DNA of 64,000 nt, from assembly GCA_951217055.1 (NCBI GenBank), contig OX578285.1, positions 60,795,102 through 60,859,101 on the forward strand, in the 5' to 3' direction. The DNA comes from Gerris lacustris (Eukaryota > Arthropoda > Insecta > Hemiptera > Gerridae). A program made the position numbers and the translations under genes. The notes under the pieces were generated by a model. The model saw only the letters and a program-made list of their open reading frames with translations, was not told where the DNA came from and made no database searches. Shown here in pieces: positions 12,631 to 24,400 of this stretch; positions within the stretch are counted from its first letter, which is position 1, and every line of letters starts with the position of its first letter.

Positions 12631-12974
12631 CAGTAGAACCTCGATAAGAAGTGTCTCAAGGGGATTAGGGAAACAGTCTTGTTATCGAGGTGCTCTTTTT
12701 GTTGAGGGTCTAGTCTAGACTTGTTCAAGGTCGACCCATTCCTGTATAGAGACGCGTTATCGAGGTTGACTTCTCAAAACGACTTGTTATAGAGGTTCTG
12801 AGTTACGTTGTGATTGGAAAAAATCTGTGTTATTGAGGTAGTTTGGATAATAATAGTTGTGTTATAGAGGTTAATTTAACATTATGTGTTATGGCAATCT
12901 CAAGGGGATTTGAAAATTGCACTAGTAATTGAGGTTGTCGTGTTATTGAGGGTCGTGAAAGTGAGGTTCTACTG
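12631..12974. mobile_element. Pogo-like MITE, copy 1
   Basis: Inverted ends cagtagaacctcgataag and gtgaggttctactg, 344 bases, TA on both sides (12629-12630, 12975-12976). The CAGTAGAACCTC end is of the Tigger/pogo type. Internal gttat(c/a/t)gaggtt motifs repeat. Lacks about 80 bases present in the 42.5 kb copy. Confidence 0.92.
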
Positions 12975-14074
12975 TAATACCAAAAATATATCTTTAATAA
13001 TATGAGAATAACTAGCTTAAAGTAGATAAAACATCGAATAGTAAAATTGACCAGCCTATTGATAATCCACAATAGCAAATATTAAATCAAGTATGGATCA
13101 ATTATTTAAATAAAATAATCAAACATTTTTTGACAATCTGATCATTGTCATTTTATTCTCAAAGATATATGAAACAAAACTTATTAAAATTAGATTTTTA
13201 TTTAGGTTAAACTTATTGTATTTATTAAGGTAAGTTACTTATTTATTACTGATCTGATTCTGAAACTATTAAGAAAACTAATATCCTATTAAAGAAATAA
13301 TTTTTTTATTGATATAACGAGAAAAAAAACTAGATGAGATTTTATTTGAGTAGCATCTGCCTAAGCTATTTCTTTGAATATGTAATTCAAATAGTTATTT
13401 TTTTTGCCTCTCTTACACATAATTTATTTTTACAAAAGTGATTGGTATTAAGAATAGCTGTTTCAGTCCTATTAATTAAATAGTTCTAAAAGGATTCTGC
13501 ATAATTAAACAAGCTAATTTACATATTAAATAAATCTAATGTCTCGATAATGTGTTTCATGCATATTAAATTTCCGACCTTGAACAAAATAGAAAAAAGT
13601 ACAGATCGACAAACTCGAATAAAAATGTCTCACACAAATAGTAAAACTGAATTAAAAGACTCACATCAGGTTTGTAACCCTGATGAAGTATATTGTTACA
13701 CTTTTTACCAATTTACTGGTAAAGAATATTTCAAAATGAAACTTCGACTGGAAAACAAGGTTTGAAGATATCCCAATTAAGGGATGAAATATCACCTTTT
13801 TTTATTATATAGAAAAAAGTGTTTTTATTAACCCCTGAAGACCTATGAAAAATATATTACTAAATATAAAGGGGACAGCAAAAGAAAAATGAATTAAAAT
13901 TCAATTTTATATAATTTAATCAATTTATTTTTAAATGCATTTAATATGTGTTTAACAGGTGGTTGTTTACTTTTTGTTTTTCAATTTTCAGCTAAATAAG
14001 ATTTATTTTCATTATTATGTCAGAAACTAGATTTATACTGGGAAAAAGTCATATGGTTGGCATTTAAATGGACT

Positions 14075-14700
14075 ACATTTTAGAATTTTTACTTTCTCAT
14101 ATAAAGAGAAAGTATTGTGATGGCACAAAAATTCGATTTTGATGGATTTACATGTTTTGAGGTCCCCTGAGTCCAAAAAAGTGGTTTTTAAAAAATGTCT
14201 CTGTCTGTCGTCTGTGCAGACGCCTGGAGCCTAAACTACTGGGCCGAATTTGACGAAATTTGGCATACATGTTCAGAAAAATCATACCCCGAGTTGAAAT
14301 CGAGAAATGAATTTTAGCTCTAAATTTGGGGCGCTACCCCCCAAAAACTCTGGAAAAACATGAAAAAAAAATATTTCTCGAAAACGGTTCTGACGATTTT
14401 GATTAAAAAATTCTAAAATGTAGTCCATTTGAATACAAATCCAACGATATAAGCCGTTTTCCCAGGAAAAATCTAGTTCCTGAGAAATTAGCTTAAAACG
14501 CGGACGGAGAGAGCCCGGGTTCGATTCCCCGCCCAGGAGAAGTTATTTTTATGATAAATTTTGATGAAATGTTCAATAATATTTAAATGTACATTTGAAA
14601 ACTAATAAATGGAAAATACTGGGTTAAGTAATTATAAACTCGTATATGAGAAAGTTTGTCTGAGTTGTCTCGGACCGATTTTTTAATCAGAGTTTTTGGG
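14075..14700. repeat. Interspersed repeat 'tggagcctaaactactgg' family, copy 1
   Basis: Contains gcctggagcctaaactactg, ggcatacatgttcagaaaaa and a T-arm-like gcccgggttcgattccccg. Related copies: 26863-27460 (internally deleted), and inverse pieces at 55585-55850, 61215-61420 and 61430-61640. The ends carry gagaaag in inverse orientation. Class unknown. Confidence 0.75.
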
Positions 14701-14984
14701 GGTAACACCCTCAAATTTAGAGCTAACATTAATTTCTCGAGTTCACCTTAGGGTATGATTTTTCTGAGCATGTGCCGAATTTCTAAGGGGAATCTGAGTA
14801 ATTGAAATTTAGAAAATCAAGTTCGGATAATGCGGTTTTTTGAATGATTTAAGCAATTGCATAGTTTATAATATACCGTAGTTGCTGGAAATAGTAAACA
14901 TTCTGAATTATATATACACTCCCTAGTCTTAAAAAGCCATTGTCTATTTATTGTTTGGTTGTTTCAGGCGGGTAGAACAAAAAA

Positions 14985-15460
14985 TCAGCTGGTTAGAAGC
15001 TTGTCAACGTATGGAAAATTGTTTTTGTTTAGATTTAGTATACTTCTAGTACGTCTTAGAGAGGGTCCACTAATAAATAATTTGGATTGTCTCATCCTGG
15101 GAGACTGATCCCAGATTTTCTGTAATTCTCTGAGAGGAAGCTTTTCAGTGCTGTCTATGTTATAGAACATGAGATGCCCACAATGGGCTCTGGTGAAGAA
15201 ACAATTGAGCCAGAACTTTGTCTTGCAAGATAATTGTTCGGGTACTTCTTTAGATTGTTACTCCCCTATTGGGATTATCACACTTCTGTTTTTATAAAGA
15301 GAGAAAGACGATCATTTCATACACCTTCTTTAGATTGTTACTCTTTTCTGTTTTTTAATAAGGGGAGTATCAGTCTAAAGAAATGCCCTTGTTCATTGCC
15401 CTTATGACCCAAGATCCTAAGGATATATCTGTTCAGAAATAAGCTCAAGAGTCAGGGATT
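14985..15460 (-). pseudogene. LINE ORF2 relic, same family as the 43 kb LINE, split by a MITE
   Basis: The minus strand reads WDQSPRMRQSKLFISGPSLR, nearly the same as the intact LINE's WDKSPRMRQSKLFISGPSSR. Preceding residues SSPEPIVGIS parallel LTPEPSVGIS. Beyond the MITE at 15241-15387, ILGHKGNEQGH parallels the RNase H motif WVPGHKGIEGNEKADH. The copy is old and broken. Confidence 0.85.
15241..15387. mobile_element. TTCTTTAGATTGTTACTCC MITE, copy 1
   Basis: Ends gtacttctttagattgttac and its inverse (ggggagtatcagtctaaaga), inserted in the LINE relic. Internal extra end motif (cttctttagattgttactct) shows the family's doubled-end structure. Confidence 0.8.
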
Positions 15461-16220
15461 ATATTGCACTAAGAATCAGATTGACTATTATGTGTGCAAG
15501 AATTACTCACCTTAGGCCTAACTTATTTGGTGTTAATATAATAATATACTAGGCATCGCGTGGCTCTATCATTGAGCGTATAGTAATAAATATGTATTGA
15601 ATATTGAAAAAAAAGATTATTGTGAATCATGATGAGTTGATAGATAATGGGTCTGGTAGTAGTGCAGCGGCTAGTAGTAAGGGAACCACCCCGCATTCTT
15701 ACTATTTCTCTAACCACACATCTCTATTTCAATATTTATAATTTGTATCTCTTTGCTACAAACAAACTACTGCATGTATCAAATTGAAATTTTGCATGCC
15801 TGTTTCAATTGTGCATCAGATGGTGTCTATGAAGTTTTATTAACATCGTTACGTTAGAACGTAAGATATCGGTAAAAAGGTTGTTTTCTCTATTATAAAC
15901 GTTTAGGCCCGCTTTAATAGTTTTAGCGATCTTTATTAATTCATAGCGGTGTCGCTGTTGGTTTTACTAAAAAATGTTATTTGAAAAAAATGTTCGTCTC
16001 ATCGAATAGATGATGATAGAATCTTTTCCCGTCCTGAAATTCCAATTTAATTTTTGAACCTCTCGTTTACGCGAGCGTTGCGCGCGAACTCTTGGACGGA
16101 TCACGCTGTCCAACGAACTTAGCCTGAGTATTAGTAAAAGGATCATGTATCATGTATACCAAATTTCAACTAAATCGGTCAACTTTTACTTAAGTTATCG
16201 TCACATGCGTGAACGTTTCT

Positions 16221-16244
16221 GACAGACAGACAGACAGACAGACA
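16221..16244. repeat. (GACA)n microsatellite
   Basis: Five to six units of gaca/cagaca following a repeat segment ending gtgaacgtttct. Confidence 0.9.
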
Positions 16245-16346
16245 CGGAGCATATTTCGTTGAATGTAGGAAGCTCGCTACGCTCGCTTCAATTACTTAAT
16301 CATCCCAAAAAACCTCATACTCACAACCAACCTAGAATTATTTTAA

Positions 16347-16596
16347 CCCTAGAATGACCCGACATATTTTTTTTAAGTAATCTCCACACAGGGGTCAGTG
16401 AGACCCCAATTAATTAATGAGTTAAATTAATTAATTAAATATTTTCTTTTTCAATTATTTATATATTTTTGTAATATAATTTGTCATACTAAAAATACCA
16501 TTTAATTTTGACCAAAACAAATAAGGATTTTAAAACTTAATAGTATACATATATATATTTTCATCAGAATTTTTTTAGAAAAATTTTTACTTACTT

Positions 16597-16646
<50 letters not shown>

Positions 16647-17174
16647 TTTTTGTTCGTTAGATTTAATATTTTTTATTTATATATATTAAGAGTTGTTTTA
16701 CAGAAAACAGAAACAAAAATTATTATAAAAGTTATAGATTTTCTTACATACTCTGTCAAAGTGAAGCATTTTTGGCCTTAAATCCTTACTGTGATCCACT
16801 AAACCTTCAACTTGAATAAAGTTTTATACGTCTACTAATAGTAATAAAAGTTTTATTTTTGAACATTTGACAGTCTTAAACATTTCAGCAGCCCCAAAAA
16901 AATGAAGAAATAAGTTTTTTATTACAATAACAAAATAAGACAGTTCACAGTGGTATATAAAACAATTACGTTAATGACCTACAGGGGTCTATGGGACCCC
17001 AACTCTAATGACTACTGAAAAAAAACTAAAACTAATAACATAGGTATTGTTATCAGTATTTACACAGAAAGGTTCAAAGGTAAATTAGAAGGGAGTCTAG
17101 GTTTAGAGAAATACAAAAAAAACTTAATTATAGTTTGTATGGGGTCTGTTGGATCCCAATAAGTCGTTCTAGGG
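16347..17174. mobile_element. piggyBac-like non-autonomous element
   Basis: CCCTAGAATGAC at the left and gtcgttctaggg at the right, 828 bases, flanked by TTAA on both sides (16343-16346, 17175-17178). TTAA plus CCYTAGAA ends are the piggyBac signature. The ggggtcagtgagacccc motif and related ones (16390, 16984, 17142) lie near both ends. No transposase frame. Confidence 0.92.
16601..16641. repeat. (TA)n microsatellite inside the piggyBac-like element
   Basis: About 40 bases of TA. Confidence 0.95.
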
Positions 17175-18187
17175 TTAATGGTAATGCCAGGTATGTCCCT
17201 TGTCGCTAATTTCATAATTTTTAAATATAATTAGAAAAAAAAGTATGTTTTACTCACTATAATATATTTATGAGTTTAAGAAAATAAGTTACTCTGTTGT
17301 AATATAAACCTCTACAGTTATAATGATGAGAGTATTCTCTTAAATGATTACCTTCTATCCAATAGAGCTAACCTTTTTCTAATTTTTTCCTTATTCTCAA
17401 ATTTAGTCATCTTCTGTTATTTTGCATGAGTGAATTCCAGTGATTAATTTTAAAACATGCATGCTACTTTTTTAAGATCTTCAACATTTATTTAATTCAG
17501 TAATCATTTTTAAATAGAATGTACTCACTCTTAAGCATGTAATTTGATGTGTAGTTTTGCTAAAATGTTACGTTCATTGTATTCAAGATGTTTATTTATT
17601 CATGAGCATAATAATTACGAATAATATAATATTAATTGAGTTTTTAAACATGTAAAATGGTTTGAAAATAAAAAAACTTACTTTTAATTTGAAGATGAGA
17701 GACATTTTTAAATAATAATACAGTGCGGTGTCTACCACGTATCAAATCCCAGAGGTAGCTCAATAAAAAAAAAATTAAATTAAAAGGAGAAGTCACAAAA
17801 AAAATTATATTTATTTTTTTTTAAATATCTTGTAATTTCATAAAAATAAATTTTCACATAATTTTTTTTAAATTCAATAGCTTTGAATATTTCTTTTAAT
17901 TGCAGAGCATTAGGCTTTTTATATAATTTCATTAACAAAATAAAATGTTTTTTTCAAAAGTCTCAAGAGTTCGAAAAGTTCAAGTAAAATATATAAAAAA
18001 AATTTTAAACATAAGAAATTTTTAAAATTTAAATGTTAAATGAATCCTTATTCCCTATTCTCTTGGATTTACAGAAATACCTTTCAGTAGAAATAAATAT
18101 CTTAACATAAATTAATTAATTAATAAAATGGTCAGAGGTTAGACTCTCATGTAGTGGTACAAGTAAGTCCAAATAAATTTATATATA

Positions 18188-19227
18188 CAGGGTGGTCCAA
18201 AAGTCTCCCCCCCCCCTCTTAACTTTTGAACGGTTTGAGATAAATTAATGAAACTTGGGGGATCTCTACCATGCAAAGGGAAGTTTGTTTTCATGCAATC
18301 ACCCACTAGGGGCAACCACCCACTTTGCCCCCAGGCCACCCAACATCATAATTTCAAATTGGAGCGTATATTTTTGATAGCATATTTGGATTCTACGGTG
18401 AAAAATAATAAACTTTTACTTGAAACTATTTTTTCTATCTCCAATATTTTGCCCCCTATAGGTGGGCAAAGATAGCAAAATTACCCTTCTGAAATAGTAA
18501 CAAAATAACACTTAGATCGTTATAAAATCTAAACGGTTTGAAATAAAGTCATGGAACTTGGGGGATCTGTACCATGTAAAGGGAAGTGTTTAATCATCCA
18601 CTCGCGTACTAGGGGCAACCTCAATTTTGCCCCCAGGCGCTGAAATCTACGATTTTTATACCTTTGCCCCCCTATAGGGGGAAAAATATTAGAGGTAGAA
18701 AAAAAGTTTGAAGTAAAATATTTTTATTTTTTGCCGTAGAATCTAAATCTGCTATCAAAAATACACATTCTAGGACAACATTTTGAAGTTAGGTGGTCTG
18801 GGGGCAAAATGGGAGGTTGCCCCTACAGCGCGGTTGCATGAAAACAAACTTCCCTTTACATGGTACGGATCCCTTAAGTTTCATTAATTTATCTCTAACC
18901 GTTTAGATTTTACAACGTATTATCGGTAGGGTAATTTTGCTATCTTTGCCCACCTATAGGGGGCAAAATATTGGGAATAGAAAAAAAGTTTCAAGTAATA
19001 GTTTATTATTTTTCACTGTAGAATCCAAATATGCTATCAAAAATATACACCCCAATTTGAAATTTTGAAGTTGGGTGGCCTGGGGGCAAAGTGGGTGGTT
19101 GCCCCTAGTGGGTGATTGCATGAAAACAAACTTCCCTTTGCATGGTAGAGATCCCCCAAGTTTCATTAATTTATCTCAAACCGTTCAAAAGTTAAGAGGG
19201 GGGGGGGGGGACTTTTGGACCACCCTG
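18188..19227. mobile_element. CAGGGTGGTCC element built of four inverted modules
   Basis: Ends cagggtggtccaaaagtctc and its inverse with TA outside (18186-18187, 19228-19229). 1,040 bases. The module (cggtttgagataaat, accatgcaaagggaag, ggggcaacc, tgcccccaggc, ccctatagg) occurs four times: two forward (from about 18228 and 18533) and two reverse (ending about 18905 and 19190). The outer pair encode the same spurious peptide on opposite strands. Tc1/mariner-type by ends and TA. Confidence 0.92.
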
Positions 19228-19229
19228 TA

Positions 19230-20815
19230 TAAAAATTCTTAATAATTCTTTTTCTTTTTATTCTCAGAGAGAAAATTGCTTATTTAAATTTCAATTAGCT
19301 TCTCACAGAAAATAACTTTAAAATCTTTCATGTAAAATGTTACATACGTTATACATTCATCTTTTTAAAACCATGTGGTTTTTCTAACATAATTTCTTAA
19401 TAAAATTTAATATAAAATCTTTTAAATTTTTCCTCTTGTAGAAAAAAGGTAGAGCTGAAGTGCTCTCAAAATAAGTTCTAGTGAGATACAAAATCAAGTA
19501 TCGTCTGCACCTCTCTTGTGAAGAAATTTCACCTTCATGAAAATCACGGCTAACAACGCCGGAAGCCAACTACGTATCCAACTACGTTACGGAACCACGT
19601 TACGCAACAACAAAAATTAACTTATTAGCCAACTGCTAATTACAAATTTAATTTTAATTCAATTAATTACTTTCAAATGATATCAGATAGAGACTTACGT
19701 TTTAACGGCTACAGGAAATCTTATATAGAAGAGAAAATGAATTTTAATTAATTAACTTTTTTAACATCACAAACCAAAATGGCTGACATACATGAATTTA
19801 CATCTCTTGATGGGTGATACATCATACATGAATGGGAGCTTGAGGAATCACACCTCTCTCAGTATGCAATTTGCTTATATAGTGAACCTAATCTCATAAC
19901 TGCTATCATGATATTAACAAATTATTTTAATCTCAAGTTATCCTAACTCTCTGATACAAAATTAAGGATTCAAAATAAGAAAAGTATCACAATAGTTTAA
20001 ATTAAATAAACTGGACATTTAACATAAGTTTTATATATAAGAAGAGGCAACTAGAAAATCATTGAAACTTCAACTTGAACATTGGACTACAACCTAATAA
20101 AACCTATCAGAAAAAATTACGTGAGTTAATTAATTAACATAAAATGTTTAAAAAAAATGTACCTTTTAATTTTTTTTTATATATATACAAAAATAATTTT
20201 TTTATTAAAATCAACTACTATATTTGTAGAGAATTTAACATTCCCATTAGTCATCTAAATAAATCAATACATAAATATGTAGTAGATCATGGCTTAAGTT
20301 TGAGATGCTACAACAGATTAACCTTTTAACGCCTGGGTATAAAGAAAGGTCTATGTCTTAGTCGCTTTGTGGTACCAGTGCAAAACCACCCTCTTAAAAA
20401 TTAACCTGAGCCCCTTTTTTGAAGTTGCAATGTTCTATCGATTGTTAAAGGGTCTTTAGGAACAATATATAAACGCAGAAATACTAAAAAAAAATACAGA
20501 AAGCTGCACCCTTGAGGGGCCACCAAACTTTAGTTGTCTGCTTATCTTCCATTAATGCACACCGACAAACATTCATAACAATTTTTCTTCCTGTTGATTT
20601 TATTTTCTGCATCTTCTTTTTAAGTAAGTTATAGTTTATTATTTAAATTACCTACCTAATAATAAGCTATGTTTTGTGGTGTTCTTATTTGCTAACATTT
20701 TTTTTTTTTTTTGTTCTAACAAATACATTGCCTCCATAGGTCCCCAAGTTATATATGGACGGCTTTAGTTAATCAAATCTACAACCTTTTTTCTCATACT
20801 TTTAGTTTTATGAAT
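19230..20815. other. TMEM43 upstream region, no gene recognised
   Basis: A fragment beginning ttaaccttttaacgcctggg at 20319 resembles a piggyBac-like left end. The GC-richer block at 19490-19610 (caacgccggaagccaactac) could hold a 5' UTR exon or promoter, but nothing proves it. Confidence 0.35.
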
Positions 20816-20819
20816 TATA

Positions 20820-21020
20820 TTTGAACTTATTGGGCCAAAAGAGGAAATAAAATCTCTACTAATCTTCAATTAAAACGTAAAAATTAAAATGCATTAATTA
20901 TTATGATTTAACGTTTTCAGTTGTGAACATGAGTATGCCTCGAGAAGGGGGCGAAATATAGTTATGTGATTGAAGATTAGTAGAGATTTTATTTCCTCTT
21001 TCGGCCCAATAAGTTCAAAT
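20820..21020. repeat. Foldback element just upstream of TMEM43
   Basis: Arms of about 50 bases, 20820-20870 and 20969-21020, are inverted copies (left contains ttattgggccaaaagagg, right contains ctctttcggcccaataag) around a ~100-base centre. It ends about 340 bases before the first TMEM43 exon, so it may lie in the promoter or the 5' UTR intron. Confidence 0.75.
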
Positions 21021-21360
21021 AAATTTGTACTATTCTAGGCCTATCTGACTTGGTGGATTATGACGCTTGGGGGTCCCTGGGAGGTATCATCCAGGCAATA
21101 TACCACCAACAGGCAATAAAAAATGATTGCCTATTACCCATTGTATTTTAATATTTCACATTGAACCTGACATTAGTAAAATAATGATTAATTAACATTG
21201 CCCCATAATGTCTGAATGTAAATTTATGTATATCAATGTTGCCGCCTAATGTCTATGTGTAAATTATAATAATAAAGAAAGAATTGTGTATAAATACTTA
21301 TCTTTCTCATTAAAAAAAAAAAAAAATATTTTTTTTTTTTAACATTGATATTTCTTTCAG

Positions 21361-21459
21361 ATGAAAACCATGGCAAAAAAACGGAAACAGACGCCAGGAA
21401 GTAAAGCATTTGGATGTCTTTTATTTTCAATTGGATTTAGTTTTTTGATATGGAATGAG
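21361..21459 (+). CDS. TMEM43: TMEM43 exon 1 (first recognised coding exon)
   Basis: Encodes 33 residues, beginning [18 protein letters not shown] and ending with the hydrophobic stretch before WNE, which matches the start of the first TMEM43 membrane helix. The acceptor tttctttcag ends at 21360 and the donor gtaggt begins at 21460. Phase 0 at both ends. A second in-frame ATG is at codon 4. Confidence 0.85.
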
Positions 21460-24400
21460 GTAGGTCATAATTTCATTGTTTATTTCTAGTTTTTTTTTTT
21501 TCAAACAATTTTATAATTATTTATAAATTCTTCTTGTTCCAGTTTAAAATAGTAAGCTTTAACAAACTTTGTTCTTCCACTCTGCTGAAAATCAAGTCTG
21601 CCGACATTTATAAAATGGATCCGAGCAATGATGGTGAATTAATTTATTTAACAGGCACCATTCACACTAATGTATCACTGGTACAGCTGGAATACGGTAT
21701 ATCAATATTTGCAGTAGTTTTGAAAAGAAGAGTTCAGATGTTTCAGTGGATTGAGGTTGAGGGTCAAGGAAGGTCAGTACAAATTTGACTTAAATTTGAT
21801 TTTTTCCTCTTCATAGTTAGCTAATATCGATACTGTAGTTTTAAAGAAAAAATACTAGAAGAGTAAGTGGACGAAAAAACCTTTAAAGTCTCACTCAAAA
21901 GTTTTGCTTCTACAATACCTATCATTAAGGTAGGAGTAAACAAGTTAGTGGAATACTCCTCCATTTCTAAAGGTTGAGTTGCTGCCGCTACCAAACCAAT
22001 GTTGGTTGAAAATTTATAGTCAACTAGAAAGTTAACTTTATAGCAGATAGGGATGTTTAGGATTAGGATCTGCAGATGATTAAAACTCTTGACAGTACAA
22101 ATAATAGTCCATTACGCGTCTAGTGCGGAAAGCAGCATTTTGCATGCGAGTGTGGAGTTAACACCCGAGCGATAGCGAGGGTAGTAAAACATCACGAGCA
22201 GAGCAAAATGCTGTTTACGCACGAGTTGCGTACCGTACTTTATCTACGATTGTTGGATTTTAATAATAAATACAGATTTTTTTTTTTTTTCTTTTAATAA
22301 ACTTCCTGTATGTATTGTAAGTTTGTATTTCTCTTTTGATAAAGATGACATTATTTCATTAGTTGTATTGTGCCAAATTAATTATTTCAGGAGGCGTATT
22401 ATTCTCCTCATTTTCGTCATAATCGCATAATCACTCATTGTTTATCACTAAAAACTTGATGTAAACAGTTATTTTAATTAAACAAACAGCAAATTAGTTT
22501 TTTTAAATGTAAACAAACTCGCTAATCGTGCGTTAAGGGGAAGAATTCTTCTATTTTACCGCACTACGGTGGAAAAAAAAAGGAATTATGAAACGCGCAT
22601 GTGCAATGAATACAACTATGTAAAGAATCACTTTCAACGCATCTAAACAGAGTTACAATGTTTATATTTCATATCAATCGTAGATAAACAAAGTAAGATA
22701 GTTTTCTCTTACAAGGTTCCTTTTGCAGATCTTTAGTTTTATTGGGAGTTGAATTTTTATCTTTTTTTCTTAAAAAATAAGATTAAATTATTTTCATTGC
22801 AATCAATATATTTAACCGAATACCTCAAATGTGCTGCTTTTCATGGCTCAAAAGTGGACGAGTACCAATATCTAATTACATCCTCAAATCTCTAAACAAA
22901 AACTTTGAATCTTTTATGTTTTGTTAATAGTTTAATAGATTAAAACAGAGGGTTTATTTATACCTTGTGACATGAATTTTAGACTGTATTATGTACTCGG
23001 CATATTCTGCGTACTAAGCTAAGAGCACAGGTAGTTTAGGCAAGTTTGTATCACCAGGCAGATAGTATTATGTCTGGAGTAGGAGGTAAGGTTCTCAAGA
23101 AGAGAATTGCTGACACCTTAAATTACTGAAACCCTCTATGCCAAGTTTCTAGTCTTTGGCCAGATGGTTCATGATGTGTTCAGGTGGATCCTTGTGGGAA
23201 AATTCACTATACTTAAAAAAAAATTGTGTAAGCATTTGTAAGATGTTGTCAGTCCAATATTCTTTCATTAGTTTTATTATTTAGCATTTCATGTTTTATT
23301 TATACTTTTTTTTTTTTTTCAGTGATAGCAAAATCCCTTATATACCCTTGGTAACTTCTTATTCTTATAAGACAGATTGGAGGGATAAACTAATAGACAG
23401 CTCCAAGTTCACAGAACCTTTTGGACACCAGAACCCAACGTATTTAATTCATTTATTTTCCTATTGCTATATTTGTGCTTATATTATTTTTATAAAGTAA
23501 TATTATATTTTAATAAACAAAATGATGTTCTCTTCAGTCGACTAAATATTTTATTATTTCAGGAGTTTTCCATTGAAGAGTGAAACTATTATAAATGAAA
23601 ACGTATACATTGGTATTTATCGCTTATCAGATGACTTTAAATTAAAATTTAGTCATTTCACATTAGTTACCAGTGACGAAAGGCCAGAAAGAAGAGATAT
23701 TAAAATGCACGCCGGTTTATATTATCATACAGCTGATGTTTGGAATCCGGTAGTTGGAGATACAAGAATACAGTTCTCATACGCTGGAAGCTTTGGAGAT
23801 GTTGTTTGTATTCAATAAAATTATAATTTCCATACTAACTAATATTTAATTATGGGCTCAGTTACTTGCTACTTCTCATAAAAAATTGCCTCAGACCAAG
23901 AAATTGCGCATTTTTAAAGTTTAGGAACTTTTAACTATGAAAATGGATCTTATCCCTGGTTTAAAGGAATTGATGAACATAGGAAGATGAAAACAACAAT
24001 TAACCGTATTAGAGCTAATCACGGCATTATTTGTAAAGCATATTTACGTTAGATTGGAACGTTGGCTATTTGTACCTATTGTGATGTGGAAGAAGATTAA
24101 GAGCATATTTTAATGTCTTGTGTAAAGTTTTCAATGCACAGAGAAATATTTTTTAGAATGTTACATACTAGCAATATAACACAGCCGTTCTGTTATTTAT
24201 CTTTGAAAAATTTCCATTTACAAGCATTTATTCCAATTCCTTGTATCGTCAAAAAAAGAAATCTAATTTTTTTTCTGGTAGTTACTACGGTTTAAATATT
24301 TATTGTATTTGATTATAAGCATAATTAATTGAAGTACATAAATTAAAAACCTATTAAATGGTTGTACAAGAATTATAGCCGTATAGTTCCATGAGCCAAT

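Noticed and set aside
12830..13078. 82-codon minus-strand ORF
   Set aside because: It runs across the end of the pogo-like MITE into unique DNA, so it is unlikely to be a gene.
18248..18475. 75-codon ORF and its near-identical partner on the other strand (18954-19166)
   Set aside because: They are the two inverted arms of one transposon; the shared peptide reflects duplicated DNA, not a conserved protein.
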